A DNA stretch of 64,000 bases from the NCBI GenBank assembly GCA_943908425.1, contig CALTTC010000009.1, positions 1 to 64,000 on the forward strand, written 5' to 3'. The translations under genes and the position numbers were made by a program. Numbering within the stretch: the first letter of the stretch is position 1; each line of letters starts with the position of its first letter. Below the pieces are notes generated by a model. It worked only from the letters and a program-made list of their open reading frames with translations, was not told the origin of the DNA and did not search any database. Shown here piece by piece: positions 24,410 through 33,581 of this stretch. The DNA is from an uncultured Moraxella sp. Lineage in GTDB: Bacteria; Pseudomonadota; Gammaproteobacteria; Pseudomonadales; Moraxellaceae.

Positions 24410-25291
24410 ATGTGCCAACTACTTGGAATGAATGCGAACACCCCAACTGACATTGGCTTTAGTTTTACAGGCTTTCGTAAGCGGGGCGGTAAAACTGACC
24501 ACCACGAAGATGGGTTTGGCATTGCTTTTTTTGAGCAAAACGAGTGCGGGCTTGGGCTGCGGCTGTTTCACGATGATAAGCCAAGCTATCACTCCCCTGT
24601 TGCTGATTTGGTTAATAACTACCCCATCAAGGCAATGAACGTCATTGCCCATATCAGAAAAGCAACTATAGGCGGGCATTGCCTTGCCAACATTCACCCC
24701 TTTGTGCGTGAAGTGTGGGGCGAGCAATGGGTATTTGCCCACAACGGGCAGATGAGTGCTGCCTTTTTGGCAAAAAGTGGTCGTCTCGCTCACAATGGCA
24801 ATGCCGAGCATTATACCCCTGTTGGCACAACCGACAGCGAGCTTGCCTTTTGTTATTTATTAAACCGCCTAAAAACCACCTTTAAAACACGCCCAAGCGA
24901 TGACGAGCTGTTCGCCTTTTTGACCGCCCAATGTCGCTATCTATCCGCCAATGGGCTATTTAATTGTCTTATTAGCAACGGCAACTGGCAACTGGCATAT
25001 GCGGGCAGTTTGCTGTTTTATTTGACCCGCAAAACCCCATTTGGACAAGCCAATCTCTCCGATGGAGAGATGAGCGTTAATTTTAATGATGTGACAGGTC
25101 GCAAAGATAAAGTCACCATTTTGGTTACCATTCCTTTGACCGACAACGAAAAATGGCAACAATTAGCGGTAGATGAGTGTATGATTTTTCAAAATGGCGA
25201 TGTTATCTTTAAAAACAGCCCAAGCAAAAAAGTGTATTTGTCCATTGAAGAGGGTATTGCCAAGGCTCGGGCGGTGGGTGCTAGCGTTTAA
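24410..25291 (+). CDS. Class II glutamine amidotransferase (YafJ-like)
   Basis: 293 residues with the N-terminal nucleophile Cys2 (MCQLLGMN). The Ntn-hydrolase motifs HHEDGFGIAFF near residue 37, AHIRKATIGG near 80 and VFAHNGQM near 103 are followed by TTDSELAF near 142. No synthase domain follows, as in YafJ/EgtC-type proteins. The substrate is unknown. AAAGGA precedes the start, which directly follows the methyltransferase remnant. Confidence 0.85.
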   Translation: MCQLLGMNANTPTDIGFSFTGFRKRGGKTDHHEDGFGIAFFEQNECGLGLRLFHDDKPSYHSPVADLVNNYPIKAMNVIAHIRKATIGGHCLANIHPFVREVWGEQWVFAHNGQMSAAFLAKSGRLAHNGNAEHYTPVGTTDSELAFCYLLNRLKTTFKTRPSDDELFAFLTAQCRYLSANGLFNCLISNGNWQLAYAGSLLFYLTRKTPFGQANLSDGEMSVNFNDVTGRKDKVTILVTIPLTDNEKWQQLAVDECMIFQNGDVIFKNSPSKKVYLSIEEGIAKARAVGASV

Positions 25292-25882
25292 TGTTTGGCG
25301 AGTACTGATTTGTAACTGCCAATTTGGCGTTTTATCAATTAACGCTCTAAAATAGCCATTGATTATAAACTCTTGAATACTACAATGAGATAAGCATACA
25401 CGCAAGTTGGGTGCAAGATAATTGATTTTTTATTATCATTTAATGCTGTTATGGTTTAGCAATATTGACAAAAAGACAATAGCAACAAAATGGTATTTTG
25501 CTTTTTAATCAGTATATTGTAACCCGTAAATAACCAAACGATATTAAGTCATAAAAGACAATTTAAAATTATATAAAAAATGAGTTATGACTATGGCAAT
25601 CTAGTCATCTTAATAAAGGGCAATATCAAAAAAAGCATTTATTACATAACTAATATCTTAAATTATAATTATAAAAAATTTATTTAACCATTTAACCATT
25701 TAACCATTTAACCATTTAACCATTTAACCATTTAACCATTATACTAAGCCATCACTGTCAAAACGCAAATAGGTCAAACAAGATTAAGCGATAAAAGACA
25801 ATCATTAATAAAATCAATAACGACACTTAAGTTTTATGGACAAAGCTTTGCTACAATAGCCTTTTCTTAAGCCCAAATACCG
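25292..25882. other. AT-rich spacer with an octanucleotide array
   Basis: No gene is seen. The repeat at 25682-25740 lies within it. An extended -10 TTTGCTACAAT ends about 24 bp before the next ATG and is the likely promoter of the lipoprotein gene. The array is about 110 bp upstream of that -10, so it does not alter promoter spacing. Confidence 0.5.
25682..25740. repeat. Octanucleotide tandem repeat (ATTTAACC)
   Basis: Seven full copies of the 8-bp unit ATTTAACC plus a partial copy, in perfect register. It is intergenic, between the YafJ-like gene and the lipoprotein peptidase gene. Confidence 0.95.
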
Positions 25883-27388
25883 ATGCCAACTTTTATGCCA
25901 ACCCTTAATCCCCTATTAAAAGCCCTTTGCATTGCAACCACTGCTACTGCTTTGTTGTTAGCGTGCAAACCACTTGAAAAAGACGACACCAGCGAAGAAA
26001 CTGCCGACACCCAAGCATTATCAACCAGTGTGGTAAGCCTACAAGATAGCCTGATTTGGGACGATTGCACAAGCCATAGCGATTGGTTTGATGAGATACC
26101 AGAGTCAATGCAGTGTGCGACACTCACCGTACCGCTTGACAACAGCTATCCTAAGGGCAAAACCCTTGATTTGGCATTAACCAAATTGCCAGCGACAGGG
26201 GATTATCCCATCGGTAGCCTGCTGGTGATTGCAGGCGGTCCAGGCGACACAAGCCTTGATGCGGTGATGACAAGCTTTGGGGACAATAAAGCCGTGCAGG
26301 ACATTAAAGCCAACTTTGATATTATCGGCTTTGCTCCCCGTGGCGTTGCCCCAAGCGAGCCTGCCCTAAATTGCGGTGATGACACAGATGAGACAGATGA
26401 CGTGAATAGCGAAGCATTTGTAAAGGCTTGCCTAAAACACAGTGGCAAAGAGCTGCTCGCCCATATTAGCACCCAAGATGCGGTGCTAGATATTGAGCGT
26501 ATCCGTTTGGCTTTGGGCGAAAAACGCCTATCGCTGATTGGCTACTCTTATGGCACAAAAGTGCTGGCACGCTATGTGGAAGCCTACCCCAATTCGGTGC
26601 GAGCGGCGGTTTTGGACGGCGTGGTAGATGTTACCGAAGATTATTTTACTGCTTTGGCAGGGCAAGAAAAAGGCTTTCAAGCCACTTTTGAGCGATTTGC
26701 CGAGTATTGCACTGACTTTGACGCTTGCCCTTTTAGCGATGCCAAAGATTATCAAGTCGGTTTTTGGGCGTTTTTAAATGAAATAGACAATAAAAATTTG
26801 CACGACAAGCAAGGCAATCCCATTACGAGCGATGATGTCTTAGCACTCATTCAAGACAATATGCTGTGGCGAAGCGACTGGGATACGATTATTATGCTAA
26901 TGGAAGAATTGCAAGACAACAAAACCGATGTCTATAACGAGCTTACCGAAGAAAACGATGGGGCAACCAGTGATTTGGGCTTAATTGCCATCAACTGTGC
27001 CGATGGTGCCCCTGCCGATAAAAGCGATTATTTAAACCAAGCCAAGGCCGTGGACGCTTTGTCGCCTTACAATAACTATCGCAAGCGTGATGACGACTAT
27101 TATTTGGACGCTTGCTATTATTGGCAACAAGTCGGTAGCGACAGCCTAGCAGTGCCTGTCGTGGCAGACAGCTTACCACAAATTTTATTTGTCGCCCAAA
27201 AACACGACCCCACTACCCCCTATCAAAATGCGGTGCGTATGGCAAAATTATTCAACGCCCCACTCATCACAAGAGACGGCGATGGGCATACCCTAGCATT
27301 GACAGGCGAAAGTGCTTGCGTTGATGACAGCACAGTCCAATACCTAAAATCACCGACCACGCCGATTTATAGCAAAAGTTGTGAGTAG
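25883..27388 (+). CDS. Alpha/beta-hydrolase lipoprotein, TAP-like peptidase (S33)
   Basis: 501 residues with a lipoprotein signal peptide ending LLLAC (Cys28). An acidic linker is followed by an alpha/beta-hydrolase fold: oxyanion-hole IAGGPGDTS near residue 113, GFAPRG near 150, nucleophile elbow GYSYGTKV near 218, and a TAP-like C-terminal domain with the Asp in KHDPTTP and the His in DGDGHTLAL near 470. This matches the tripeptidyl-aminopeptidase/proline-iminopeptidase-like secreted hydrolases. It is probably anchored in the outer or inner membrane. Cys pairs in the lid suggest disulfides. Confidence 0.85.
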   Translation: MPTFMPTLNPLLKALCIATTATALLLACKPLEKDDTSEETADTQALSTSVVSLQDSLIWDDCTSHSDWFDEIPESMQCATLTVPLDNSYPKGKTLDLALTKLPATGDYPIGSLLVIAGGPGDTSLDAVMTSFGDNKAVQDIKANFDIIGFAPRGVAPSEPALNCGDDTDETDDVNSEAFVKACLKHSGKELLAHISTQDAVLDIERIRLALGEKRLSLIGYSYGTKVLARYVEAYPNSVRAAVLDGVVDVTEDYFTALAGQEKGFQATFERFAEYCTDFDACPFSDAKDYQVGFWAFLNEIDNKNLHDKQGNPITSDDVLALIQDNMLWRSDWDTIIMLMEELQDNKTDVYNELTEENDGATSDLGLIAINCADGAPADKSDYLNQAKAVDALSPYNNYRKRDDDYYLDACYYWQQVGSDSLAVPVVADSLPQILFVAQKHDPTTPYQNAVRMAKLFNAPLITRDGDGHTLALTGESACVDDSTVQYLKSPTTPIYSKSCE

Positions 27389-27483
27389 CTAGCTTTGGGT
27401 AAATCTTAGCTAAAGGCTTAAAAAAGCCGTCATTTATCCACAAAAATCCTGTATAATAGCGTAAATTTTTGTGTGAGACACCG

Positions 27484-27984
27484 ATGACTTTTAGTAGCCA
27501 AAAATCCGCCATCACCCACTTAGAGGGGGCATTGCACCAAAACGAACACGCCAAAATCGCCCTTGTGGTTGGCAGATTTAACGGCTTTGTGGTAGAAGCG
27601 TTGGTTGATGGGGCAATTGACGCTCTACTTCGCCACGGCGTTAAGGGCGAGAATATTACCATTGTACGCGTACCGGGGGCGTTTGAGTTACCGTTGATTG
27701 CCCAAAAATTAGCCAGCCAAAACCGCTATCACGCCTTAATTGTCCTTGGGGCGGTCATTCGTGGTAGCACGCCACATTTTGATTTTGTGGCGAGTGAATC
27801 CGCCAAGGGGCTTAGCAAAATTGCCTTGGATTTTAGCATACCAGTAATCAACGGCATTTTGACCACCGACAGCATAGAGCAAGCCATTGAACGCGCGGGC
27901 ACCAAGGCGGGCAATAAAGGCTATGATGCAGGTGTTACTGCCCTTGAGATGATTAGCGTACTACAGGTTGTCAGCGATAACTAA
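27484..27984 (+). CDS. ribH: 6,7-dimethyl-8-ribityllumazine synthase
   Basis: 166 residues from the ATG at 27484; a TTG at 27469 is also in frame but less likely. It condenses the diaminouracil and dihydroxybutanone phosphate precursors in riboflavin synthesis. Family blocks: VVGRFNGFVVEALVDGA, VRVPGAFELP, LGAVIRGSTPHFDFVA and PVINGILTT. The length fits the capsid-forming enzyme. nusB follows, the usual proteobacterial arrangement. A TATAAT occurs about 30 bp upstream. Confidence 0.95.
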   Translation: MTFSSQKSAITHLEGALHQNEHAKIALVVGRFNGFVVEALVDGAIDALLRHGVKGENITIVRVPGAFELPLIAQKLASQNRYHALIVLGAVIRGSTPHFDFVASESAKGLSKIALDFSIPVINGILTTDSIEQAIERAGTKAGNKGYDAGVTALEMISVLQVVSDN

Positions 27985-28040
27985 TGCACCACCCTATTAA
28001 ATTATGCGTTTAATAGCCAACTATTTGACAGTGAGCCACT

Positions 28041-28613
28041 ATGAGTAAAACAACCCAGCCCCCAAAAGCCCCAAGCGACACCTTGGACATTCAAGAAAGT
28101 GGCTATAAAACCAGCTACACCGCCATCAGAAAGGCACGCCGTTTTGCCGTACAAGGGCTATATGAATGGCTATGTACTGACGAGCATTTTAAACAGCTTG
28201 GGCATCAAGACTGGCTTGGTAATACCACCGATGTCATCGCTGCTCGCACGCGTAGCCAAAATGCGATGCACACCGTGCATTTGGGCTATTACCACACCTT
28301 AATGCGTGATATTCCTATCCAAAAAGTTGAGCTAAACAGCCATATTCAAAGCGTGCTTGACCGTGATATTACCCGCCTTGACAAGGTAGAATATGCCGTT
28401 TTGCTTATTGGCACTTATGAGCTGCTGCATTCAGCCCACATTCCTTACAAAGTGGTGATTGATGAAGCGATTTTATTAAATACCCACTTTGGAGCAACCG
28501 ACAGCTTTAAACTCATCAATGCCTTGATGGATAAACTTGCCAAACAAATCCGAACACAAGAAATAAATGGCAACCAAAAAACAGCACCCACCCCACCGCC
28601 ACAATTAGGCTAG
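28041..28613 (+). CDS. nusB: Transcription antitermination factor NusB
   Basis: 190 residues, longer than E. coli NusB because of a hydrophilic N-terminal extension of about 30 residues and a Pro/Thr-rich tail. The core begins with ARRFAVQGLYEW and ends with VVIDEAILLNTHFGATDSFKLINALMDKLA (cited by its ends VVIDEA and DKLA), which is diagnostic for the family. It binds the boxA RNA of rRNA operons with NusE. It lies in the ribH-nusB-thiL-pgpA cluster. Confidence 0.93.
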   Translation: MSKTTQPPKAPSDTLDIQESGYKTSYTAIRKARRFAVQGLYEWLCTDEHFKQLGHQDWLGNTTDVIAARTRSQNAMHTVHLGYYHTLMRDIPIQKVELNSHIQSVLDRDITRLDKVEYAVLLIGTYELLHSAHIPYKVVIDEAILLNTHFGATDSFKLINALMDKLAKQIRTQEINGNQKTAPTPPPQLG

Positions 28614-29129
28614 TCTAAAAGATTGGGTTATTTAATCAACGCCTACCCAATGGTATAACGTTAATAACCCCATCTTTTTAACATAGACTTTAATAAACAC
28701 GGACTTTAAATAAACACGGTCTTTAATATAAGCTTATTTTTAATAATACGCTTATTATAGATAAAGCAATAAAGATGGCATAAGTTTGGTTTTATTGATT
28801 GTCAATTTGATGGTTATTTATATAAATAAATGGCTGTTTAGGTAAATAAACGGTAGTACTAATAAATCAACTTAACTAAAACTTTAATGCAAACCTTTAC
28901 CATAAAGTGTTACCATTAAAGCACCATCAGCCCAAAGCTTGTATTATATTGCCCACTAGCCTTTATTAAACAGCTTTTATTCAATCGCTTTTAATTGATC
29001 GCTTTGAATTGTGTGTGCTGATGATTTTTATTATTTAAAAAGTACGGCGATTTTAAGCTTTAAGCACAGCTTAATTATCAATATTGCACCAAATATTCCA
29101 ACCAACACCATTATTTTATCTTTATACTT
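28614..29129. other. AT-rich spacer nusB-thiL
   Basis: No gene, RNA or convincing promoter is found. A short imperfect direct repeat of ACTTTAAATAAACACGG lies at about 28686-28720. TATACT ends one base before the thiL ATG, too close to be that gene's own -10 box. Confidence 0.45.
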
Positions 29130-30125
29130 ATGTCAAATTCATCAAACACCCCAAAAACCAGCACCCCAAAAGCTATAACTTCAAAAACTGACACCCCAAA
29201 AACCGCCCTGTCTGAATTTTCACTGATTGAGCGGTATTTTAAGCAGTCAAGCACTCGCCACACCCACACCGTGCTTGGTATTGGCGATGATTGTGCTGTC
29301 AGCGATTTGCCAAGCGGTAGCGAGCTTGTCAGCTGTATGGACACGCTGATTATTGGACGGCATTTTTTGCCTGATACCAGCCCCCACGCCATTGCTTATA
29401 AATCAGTTGCGGTCAATTTATCGGATTTATCAGCAATGGGGGCAACGCCCTATGCCATCTTGCTTGGGCTGTCGCTACCGTCCGCTGATGAGTGCTGGCT
29501 TAGCCAATTTGGGCGTGGCATTCACGATATCTGCCGTGAATTTAACATTGAGCTTATCGGCGGTGATACAACCAAATCGGAGCTATTGACCATTAGCATT
29601 ACCGCCCTTGGTACGGTGCCAAAAGGGCGTGCCATTACTCGCTCTGGGGCAAAAATTGGCGACACGATTTATTTGGGCGGTGATGTGGGACTGGCAAGTG
29701 TTACGTTAAGCCAGTGCCGACAAGGCATTGATTGCGATAAATCAGCAATGAACTATCCTAAGCCACAAGTCGCCCTAGGACAAGCCTTGCGTGGGATAGC
29801 CCATAGTATGATTGATGTCTCAGATGGGCTTGCCCAAGATTTGGGGCATATTTTAAGCCAAAGCGGTGTGGGGGCAAAACTTTATTTGGATACTCTGCCC
29901 AAACACCCAACGCTTACGCCCCTATCACAACAACAGCGGTGGCAACACCAATTAAATGGCGGTGATGATTATTCCCTGGTATTTACCGCCCCAAAAACCG
30001 CTGTTTTGCCGATAAGTGATACGCCAATTATTGCCATTGGGGAGATTGTGGCAACACAAGGCTTGCAATTATTCTATCAAAACAGCCCCATTGACTTACC
30101 CACACAAGGCTGGCAACATTTTTAA
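29130..30125 (+). CDS. thiL: Thiamine-monophosphate kinase
   Basis: 331 residues. It phosphorylates thiamine monophosphate to the pyrophosphate. The PurM-like fold shows the nucleotide/metal motifs GIGDDCAV near residue 50, DTLIIGRHF near 71, NLSDLSAMGA near 97, IGGDTTKS near 148 and ISDGLAQDLGH-like VSDGLAQDLGH near 230. The first 27 residues are a Thr/Pro/Lys repeat-like tail (TPK recurring) unlike the usual start, with no internal Met to replace it. The gap of about 1 kb to pgpA is unusual for this normally tight pair. Confidence 0.93.
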   Translation: MSNSSNTPKTSTPKAITSKTDTPKTALSEFSLIERYFKQSSTRHTHTVLGIGDDCAVSDLPSGSELVSCMDTLIIGRHFLPDTSPHAIAYKSVAVNLSDLSAMGATPYAILLGLSLPSADECWLSQFGRGIHDICREFNIELIGGDTTKSELLTISITALGTVPKGRAITRSGAKIGDTIYLGGDVGLASVTLSQCRQGIDCDKSAMNYPKPQVALGQALRGIAHSMIDVSDGLAQDLGHILSQSGVGAKLYLDTLPKHPTLTPLSQQQRWQHQLNGGDDYSLVFTAPKTAVLPISDTPIIAIGEIVATQGLQLFYQNSPIDLPTQGWQHF

Positions 30126-30754
30126 TGTCTTTAATGTTTTGATTTTAACATTTTAACTTTAATGCTTTGTCTTTTAATTTTAATGCTTTGTCTTAATACC
30201 CTTAAGCATTAGGTATTTGGCAAATTGCTGGTCTTACATTAACTGTTGCCATACAAACATTTTGCTATACTAAATACAGTTTTACTTCTTTGATGATAAA
30301 AATAAGCGTTAATAGATTTGGATTTAAAAAAAGCAGTGCCTGCCAAATAATTAACAATGACAATTATTAACGATAATTGCCAATGGTATCAATGATGATT
30401 TATTTGAGATTGAATATTTCGCTTAAGATACACCTAATAAATTGTACAAATAATAAGCATTAAAAACACAACAACTTGCCAAAAAACCAACGCATTGCTG
30501 ATAGTATCCTTATCACCAAAAAATGTATGGCAAATTAAGAGCAAAACCGCCAAAATTATTAAAAACTTGCTTTTATAGATTATTTGCAAAATTACGTTTT
30601 TATTAGGTTGGTTAATGTTGCAAGTTTAGTAAAATCAAGGCTTAAAAGCTAAGATGTTAAATTTTCGCAAAAACTCTTATCTTTGACTATTTTTGTTGCC
30701 CTATTAAGTGGGATAATACGGCAAATGATTTGAATGCCAGTGGCAATACCTGCT

Positions 30755-30885
30755 TTTAACATTGTCTTTTAAAATTTTCTTTTAATACTGTTTTTTTAAT
30801 ATTGTTTTTTTAATATTGTTTTTTTAATATTGTTTTTTAAAATGCTCTTGATTTTAATGCTGTCTTTTGGCACTGTCTTTAACAT
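30755..30885. repeat. Degenerate 13-14-bp minisatellite
   Basis: Three perfect copies of TTTTTTTAATATTG (30791-30804, 30805-30818, 30819-30832) are flanked on both sides by diverged units such as TTTTAATACTG and TTTTAATGCTGTC. About nine units can be discerned in total. Confidence 0.75.
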
Positions 30886-31040
30886 ATCTTTGGTTGCTTT
30901 ACTTGCTTATTGAGCGATTTTTATTGGTTAATTTTGTGTGGATTTACTTGATTTTGCCAAAATGATTTTCATAACAACTTGACTGGGCAGTTTTGCCGAC
31001 CAACAAAACCGCCAAAACCTTCGCCGTCTTACCACAAAAA

Positions 31041-31071
31041 AATATAGTATAATAAATAATATAGTATAATA
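31041..31071 (+). promoter_or_regulatory. Duplicated -10 element upstream of pgpA
   Basis: AATATAGTATAATA occurs at 31041-31054 and again at 31058-31071, a 17-bp period. Each copy contains GTATAAT, so two overlapping transcription starts are possible 20-40 bp before the pgpA ATG. The -35 regions are weak. Confidence 0.5.
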
Positions 31072-31098
31072 ACCTATTGCCCATCAAAATTGATTTTT

Positions 31099-31707
31099 AT
31101 GCAAAACAAACCCAACATCAAGCACGCCAACCCTTGTCCGCCCTGCCCTAAGAGTGCCACTGTTTTTGAGAAAATGATTTATTGGCTAGGGATTGGGCTT
31201 GGCTCAGGACTGCCCAAAAGAGCAGCTGGCACTTGGGGGTCGGTGGGCGGTGTGGTGGCAATCGCGGTGCTGTTGGTTATTTTGGGGCAGACGGGGTTTT
31301 TTGTGTTGATGGGGGCAAGCTTATTGGCAGGCAGTTATATTTGTGGTAAGACATCAGCACTGATGGGCGTACACGATGACCCGCATATTGTCTTTGATGA
31401 ATGGGTGGGGGTGTGGCTTGCGTACCTACCAAGCATTATCACGCTTTCGCCCATTACCCCTTTGGCATTTGATTGGCGTTATCTGGGTGCAATGTTTGGC
31501 AATCCATTGACAGGCATATTGCCCTTTGTCTTATTTCGTTTTTTTGATATTATAAAGCCCTTTCCGATTGGCTGGGCGGATAAAAAAGTCTCTGGCGGTT
31601 TTGGGATATTATTAGATGATATTTTGGCAGGCGTGATGGCGGCGGCATTGACTGTGGCAATCACTTTTGCTTATATCATTGGTTATTTTTATATTTATGG
31701 CCCATAA
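31099..31707 (+). CDS. pgpA: Phosphatidylglycerophosphatase A
   Basis: 202 residues from the ATG at 31099 (a TTG at 31090 would add three residues). It dephosphorylates phosphatidylglycerol phosphate at the inner membrane. PgpA motifs are GLGSGLPKRAAGTWGS, DDPHIVFDEWVG near residue 97 and the RFFDIIKPFPIGWAD / GGFGILLDDILAG blocks in the C-terminal third, with four hydrophobic segments. The N-terminal tail is Pro/Cys-rich and variable. Confidence 0.92.
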   Translation: MQNKPNIKHANPCPPCPKSATVFEKMIYWLGIGLGSGLPKRAAGTWGSVGGVVAIAVLLVILGQTGFFVLMGASLLAGSYICGKTSALMGVHDDPHIVFDEWVGVWLAYLPSIITLSPITPLAFDWRYLGAMFGNPLTGILPFVLFRFFDIIKPFPIGWADKKVSGGFGILLDDILAGVMAAALTVAITFAYIIGYFYIYGP

Positions 31708-31787
31708 ATCAAAATTTGGCTTATCATTTGACAATAAAAAATAGCGGTAAATTAAGGTGTGGTACACTTTTGATAGTAATAATACTT

Positions 31788-31864
31788 TGGTATTAATAAT
31801 ATTTGGTGTTAATATTTGGCATTAACAATATTTGGCGTAATAATAAATATTTGGCGTAATAATA
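31788..31864. repeat. Degenerate repeat of ATTTGGCGTAATA upstream of glmU
   Basis: Four to five tandem variants of ATTTGG(C/T)(G/A)TTAATA occur. The last two, AATATTTGGCGTAATAATA, are perfect and end just before the glmU ribosome-binding site AAAGGAG. Their proximity to the start could influence mRNA leader length. Confidence 0.65.
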
Positions 31865-31876
31865 AAAGGAGCAACA

Positions 31877-33226
31877 ATGCTAAACGTGATTATTTTGGCA
31901 GGGGGCAAAGGCACAAGAATGCATTCTGCCAAGCCCAAAGTGCTACAAACACTGGCGGGCAAGCCGTTAATTTGCCACGTTTTGGACAGCGTTGCCAAAC
32001 TTGATAACCCGCACACGATAGTGGTTGATGGCTTTGGTGGTGAGCTTGTGCGTAAGCGACTACAAAGCTACCCTGTCCTTTTTGCCAAACAAAAAGAGCA
32101 ACTAGGCACAGGCGATGCCGTCAAAACCGCCTTGCCCCATTTGCACGCCACAGGCAAAAGCTTGATTTTGTATGGCGATGTACCGCTGATTTCCCCCAAA
32201 ACCTTACAACAGCTGATTGATGCCAATAGTGAAGGCATTGCGATGCTGACCGCCATCGTGGATAATCCTTTTGGGCTTGGGCGGATTGTACGCCAAGGTG
32301 GCAAGGTCATTGCCATCACCGAGCAAAAAGACGCAAACGAGCGCGAGCAAGCGATTAAGGAGATTAACAGCGGTATTTATTGCATTGACAACACCTTACT
32401 GCAACAATTTATCCCAAAACTTACCAATAACAACGCCCAAAACGAGTACTATCTCACCGATGTTATTAAAATGGCAGTGGACACAGGCATTGGCATTACC
32501 ACCATTAGCCCAAATCTTGCCTTTGAGATTGAGGGGGTCAATGACCGCAAACAGCTTGCCAAGCTTGAACGCACCTATCAGGCATATTTAATAACAAAGC
32601 TACAAGAGCAAGGGGTGCAATTTGCCGACCCAAGCCGTGTGGACATTCGTGGCACGCTGGTCTGTGGGCAAGATGTCTTTATTGATATTAACACGGTTTT
32701 TGCAGGCAACGTGGTGCTGGGCGATGGCGTACAAATCGATGCCAATAATATCATTACCAACACCACGATTGGGGCTAATAGCCACATCAAAGCCAGCTGT
32801 GTCATTGATGACAGCACCCTTGGCGAGCGTGTCAGCGTAGGGCCTTTTGCCCATATCCGTCCCAAAACGGTGCTTGGCGATAGCGTCAAAATCGGCAATT
32901 TTGTTGAAACCAAAAAATCCCTACTGGGGGCGGGCAGCAAAGTCAATCATTTAAGCTATATTGGCGATTGTCAAATGGGACAAGCGGTCAATGTAGGAGC
33001 AGGCACCATCACTTGCAACTACGATGGCGTGCATAAATTTACCACCACCATCGGCGACAACGCTTTTATTGGCAGTAACACAAGCCTTGTCGCCCCTATC
33101 AGCATTGGCGTGGGAGCAACGATTGGGGCGGGGTCGGTCATTAGTAAAGACGCCCCTGAGCATAAGCTTAGCCTAGCCCGTGCCAGACAAGTCGTCATTG
33201 AACATTGGCAACGTCCCAAAAAATAA
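31877..33226 (+). CDS. glmU: Bifunctional GlmU (UDP-GlcNAc pyrophosphorylase / GlcN-1-P acetyltransferase)
   Basis: 449 residues. The N-terminal uridyltransferase domain has LAGGKGTRMHSAKPKVL near residue 8 and YGDVPLI near 103. The C-terminal left-handed beta-helix acetyltransferase domain has hexapeptide repeats (for example IDANNIITNTTIGANSHI, cited within limits) and the NYDGVHKFTTTIGD block. It supplies UDP-GlcNAc for peptidoglycan and lipooligosaccharide. AAAGGAG lies 8 bp before the ATG. A terminator follows at 33311. Confidence 0.96.
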   Translation: MLNVIILAGGKGTRMHSAKPKVLQTLAGKPLICHVLDSVAKLDNPHTIVVDGFGGELVRKRLQSYPVLFAKQKEQLGTGDAVKTALPHLHATGKSLILYGDVPLISPKTLQQLIDANSEGIAMLTAIVDNPFGLGRIVRQGGKVIAITEQKDANEREQAIKEINSGIYCIDNTLLQQFIPKLTNNNAQNEYYLTDVIKMAVDTGIGITTISPNLAFEIEGVNDRKQLAKLERTYQAYLITKLQEQGVQFADPSRVDIRGTLVCGQDVFIDINTVFAGNVVLGDGVQIDANNIITNTTIGANSHIKASCVIDDSTLGERVSVGPFAHIRPKTVLGDSVKIGNFVETKKSLLGAGSKVNHLSYIGDCQMGQAVNVGAGTITCNYDGVHKFTTTIGDNAFIGSNTSLVAPISIGVGATIGAGSVISKDAPEHKLSLARARQVVIEHWQRPKK

Positions 33227-33310
33227 GCGGTGGTTCAAAAATATAGACAAGCCACAAATACCCTTTGCTTAGGTAAGCTCTTGCTTAGGGATTATTAGTG
33301 CTTGGTTTTT

Positions 33311-33339
33311 AGCGACTTATGCAAGCTTAAGTCGCTTTT
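33311..33339 (+). terminator. Terminator downstream of glmU
   Basis: A 9-bp stem AGCGACTTA/TAAGTCGCT with an 8-nt loop, followed by TTT. It separates glmU from the peptide-transport locus. Confidence 0.7.
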
Positions 33340-33499
33340 GGCTTGGCTTTTATCCAGCTTCTATTTATCGCGTTTAATCTTTCACATTTAATCTTTAGTG
33401 AATCTACACTTGAGTATTACCAAGACTTATCCGCCAATGATTAACCCTACTCAAAACTTGCAATTTTTGCTATATTTTAACAATATTTAACAAAACTAC

Positions 33500-33528
33500 T
33501 TGACATTTTAGCCAAAATCCTATTATAT
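33500..33528 (+). promoter_or_regulatory. Promoter of the oppA cluster
   Basis: A perfect TTGACA (33500-33505) followed at 15-17 bp by the AT-rich -10 region TATTATATAT. It lies about 55 bp ahead of the first oppA start. Confidence 0.6.
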
Positions 33529-33581
33529 ATCACAAATCCCAACGTCTTGTTGGGCGTTTTTCCCACCATAAGGATATAGTT

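Larger units (their letters stand above)
30126..31098. other. Long AT-rich spacer thiL-pgpA with minisatellite
   Basis: No gene is seen. AATACC/GGTATT near 30197-30220 may be a weak thiL terminator. A 13-14-bp minisatellite occupies about 30755-30885. Near the right end, a 17-bp-period duplication places two GTATAAT elements upstream of pgpA. Confidence 0.45.

Noticed and set aside
25682..25740. CRISPR-like array
   Set aside because: Units are 8 bp with no spacers. The other arrays in the window are likewise simple tandem repeats, and no cas genes are present.
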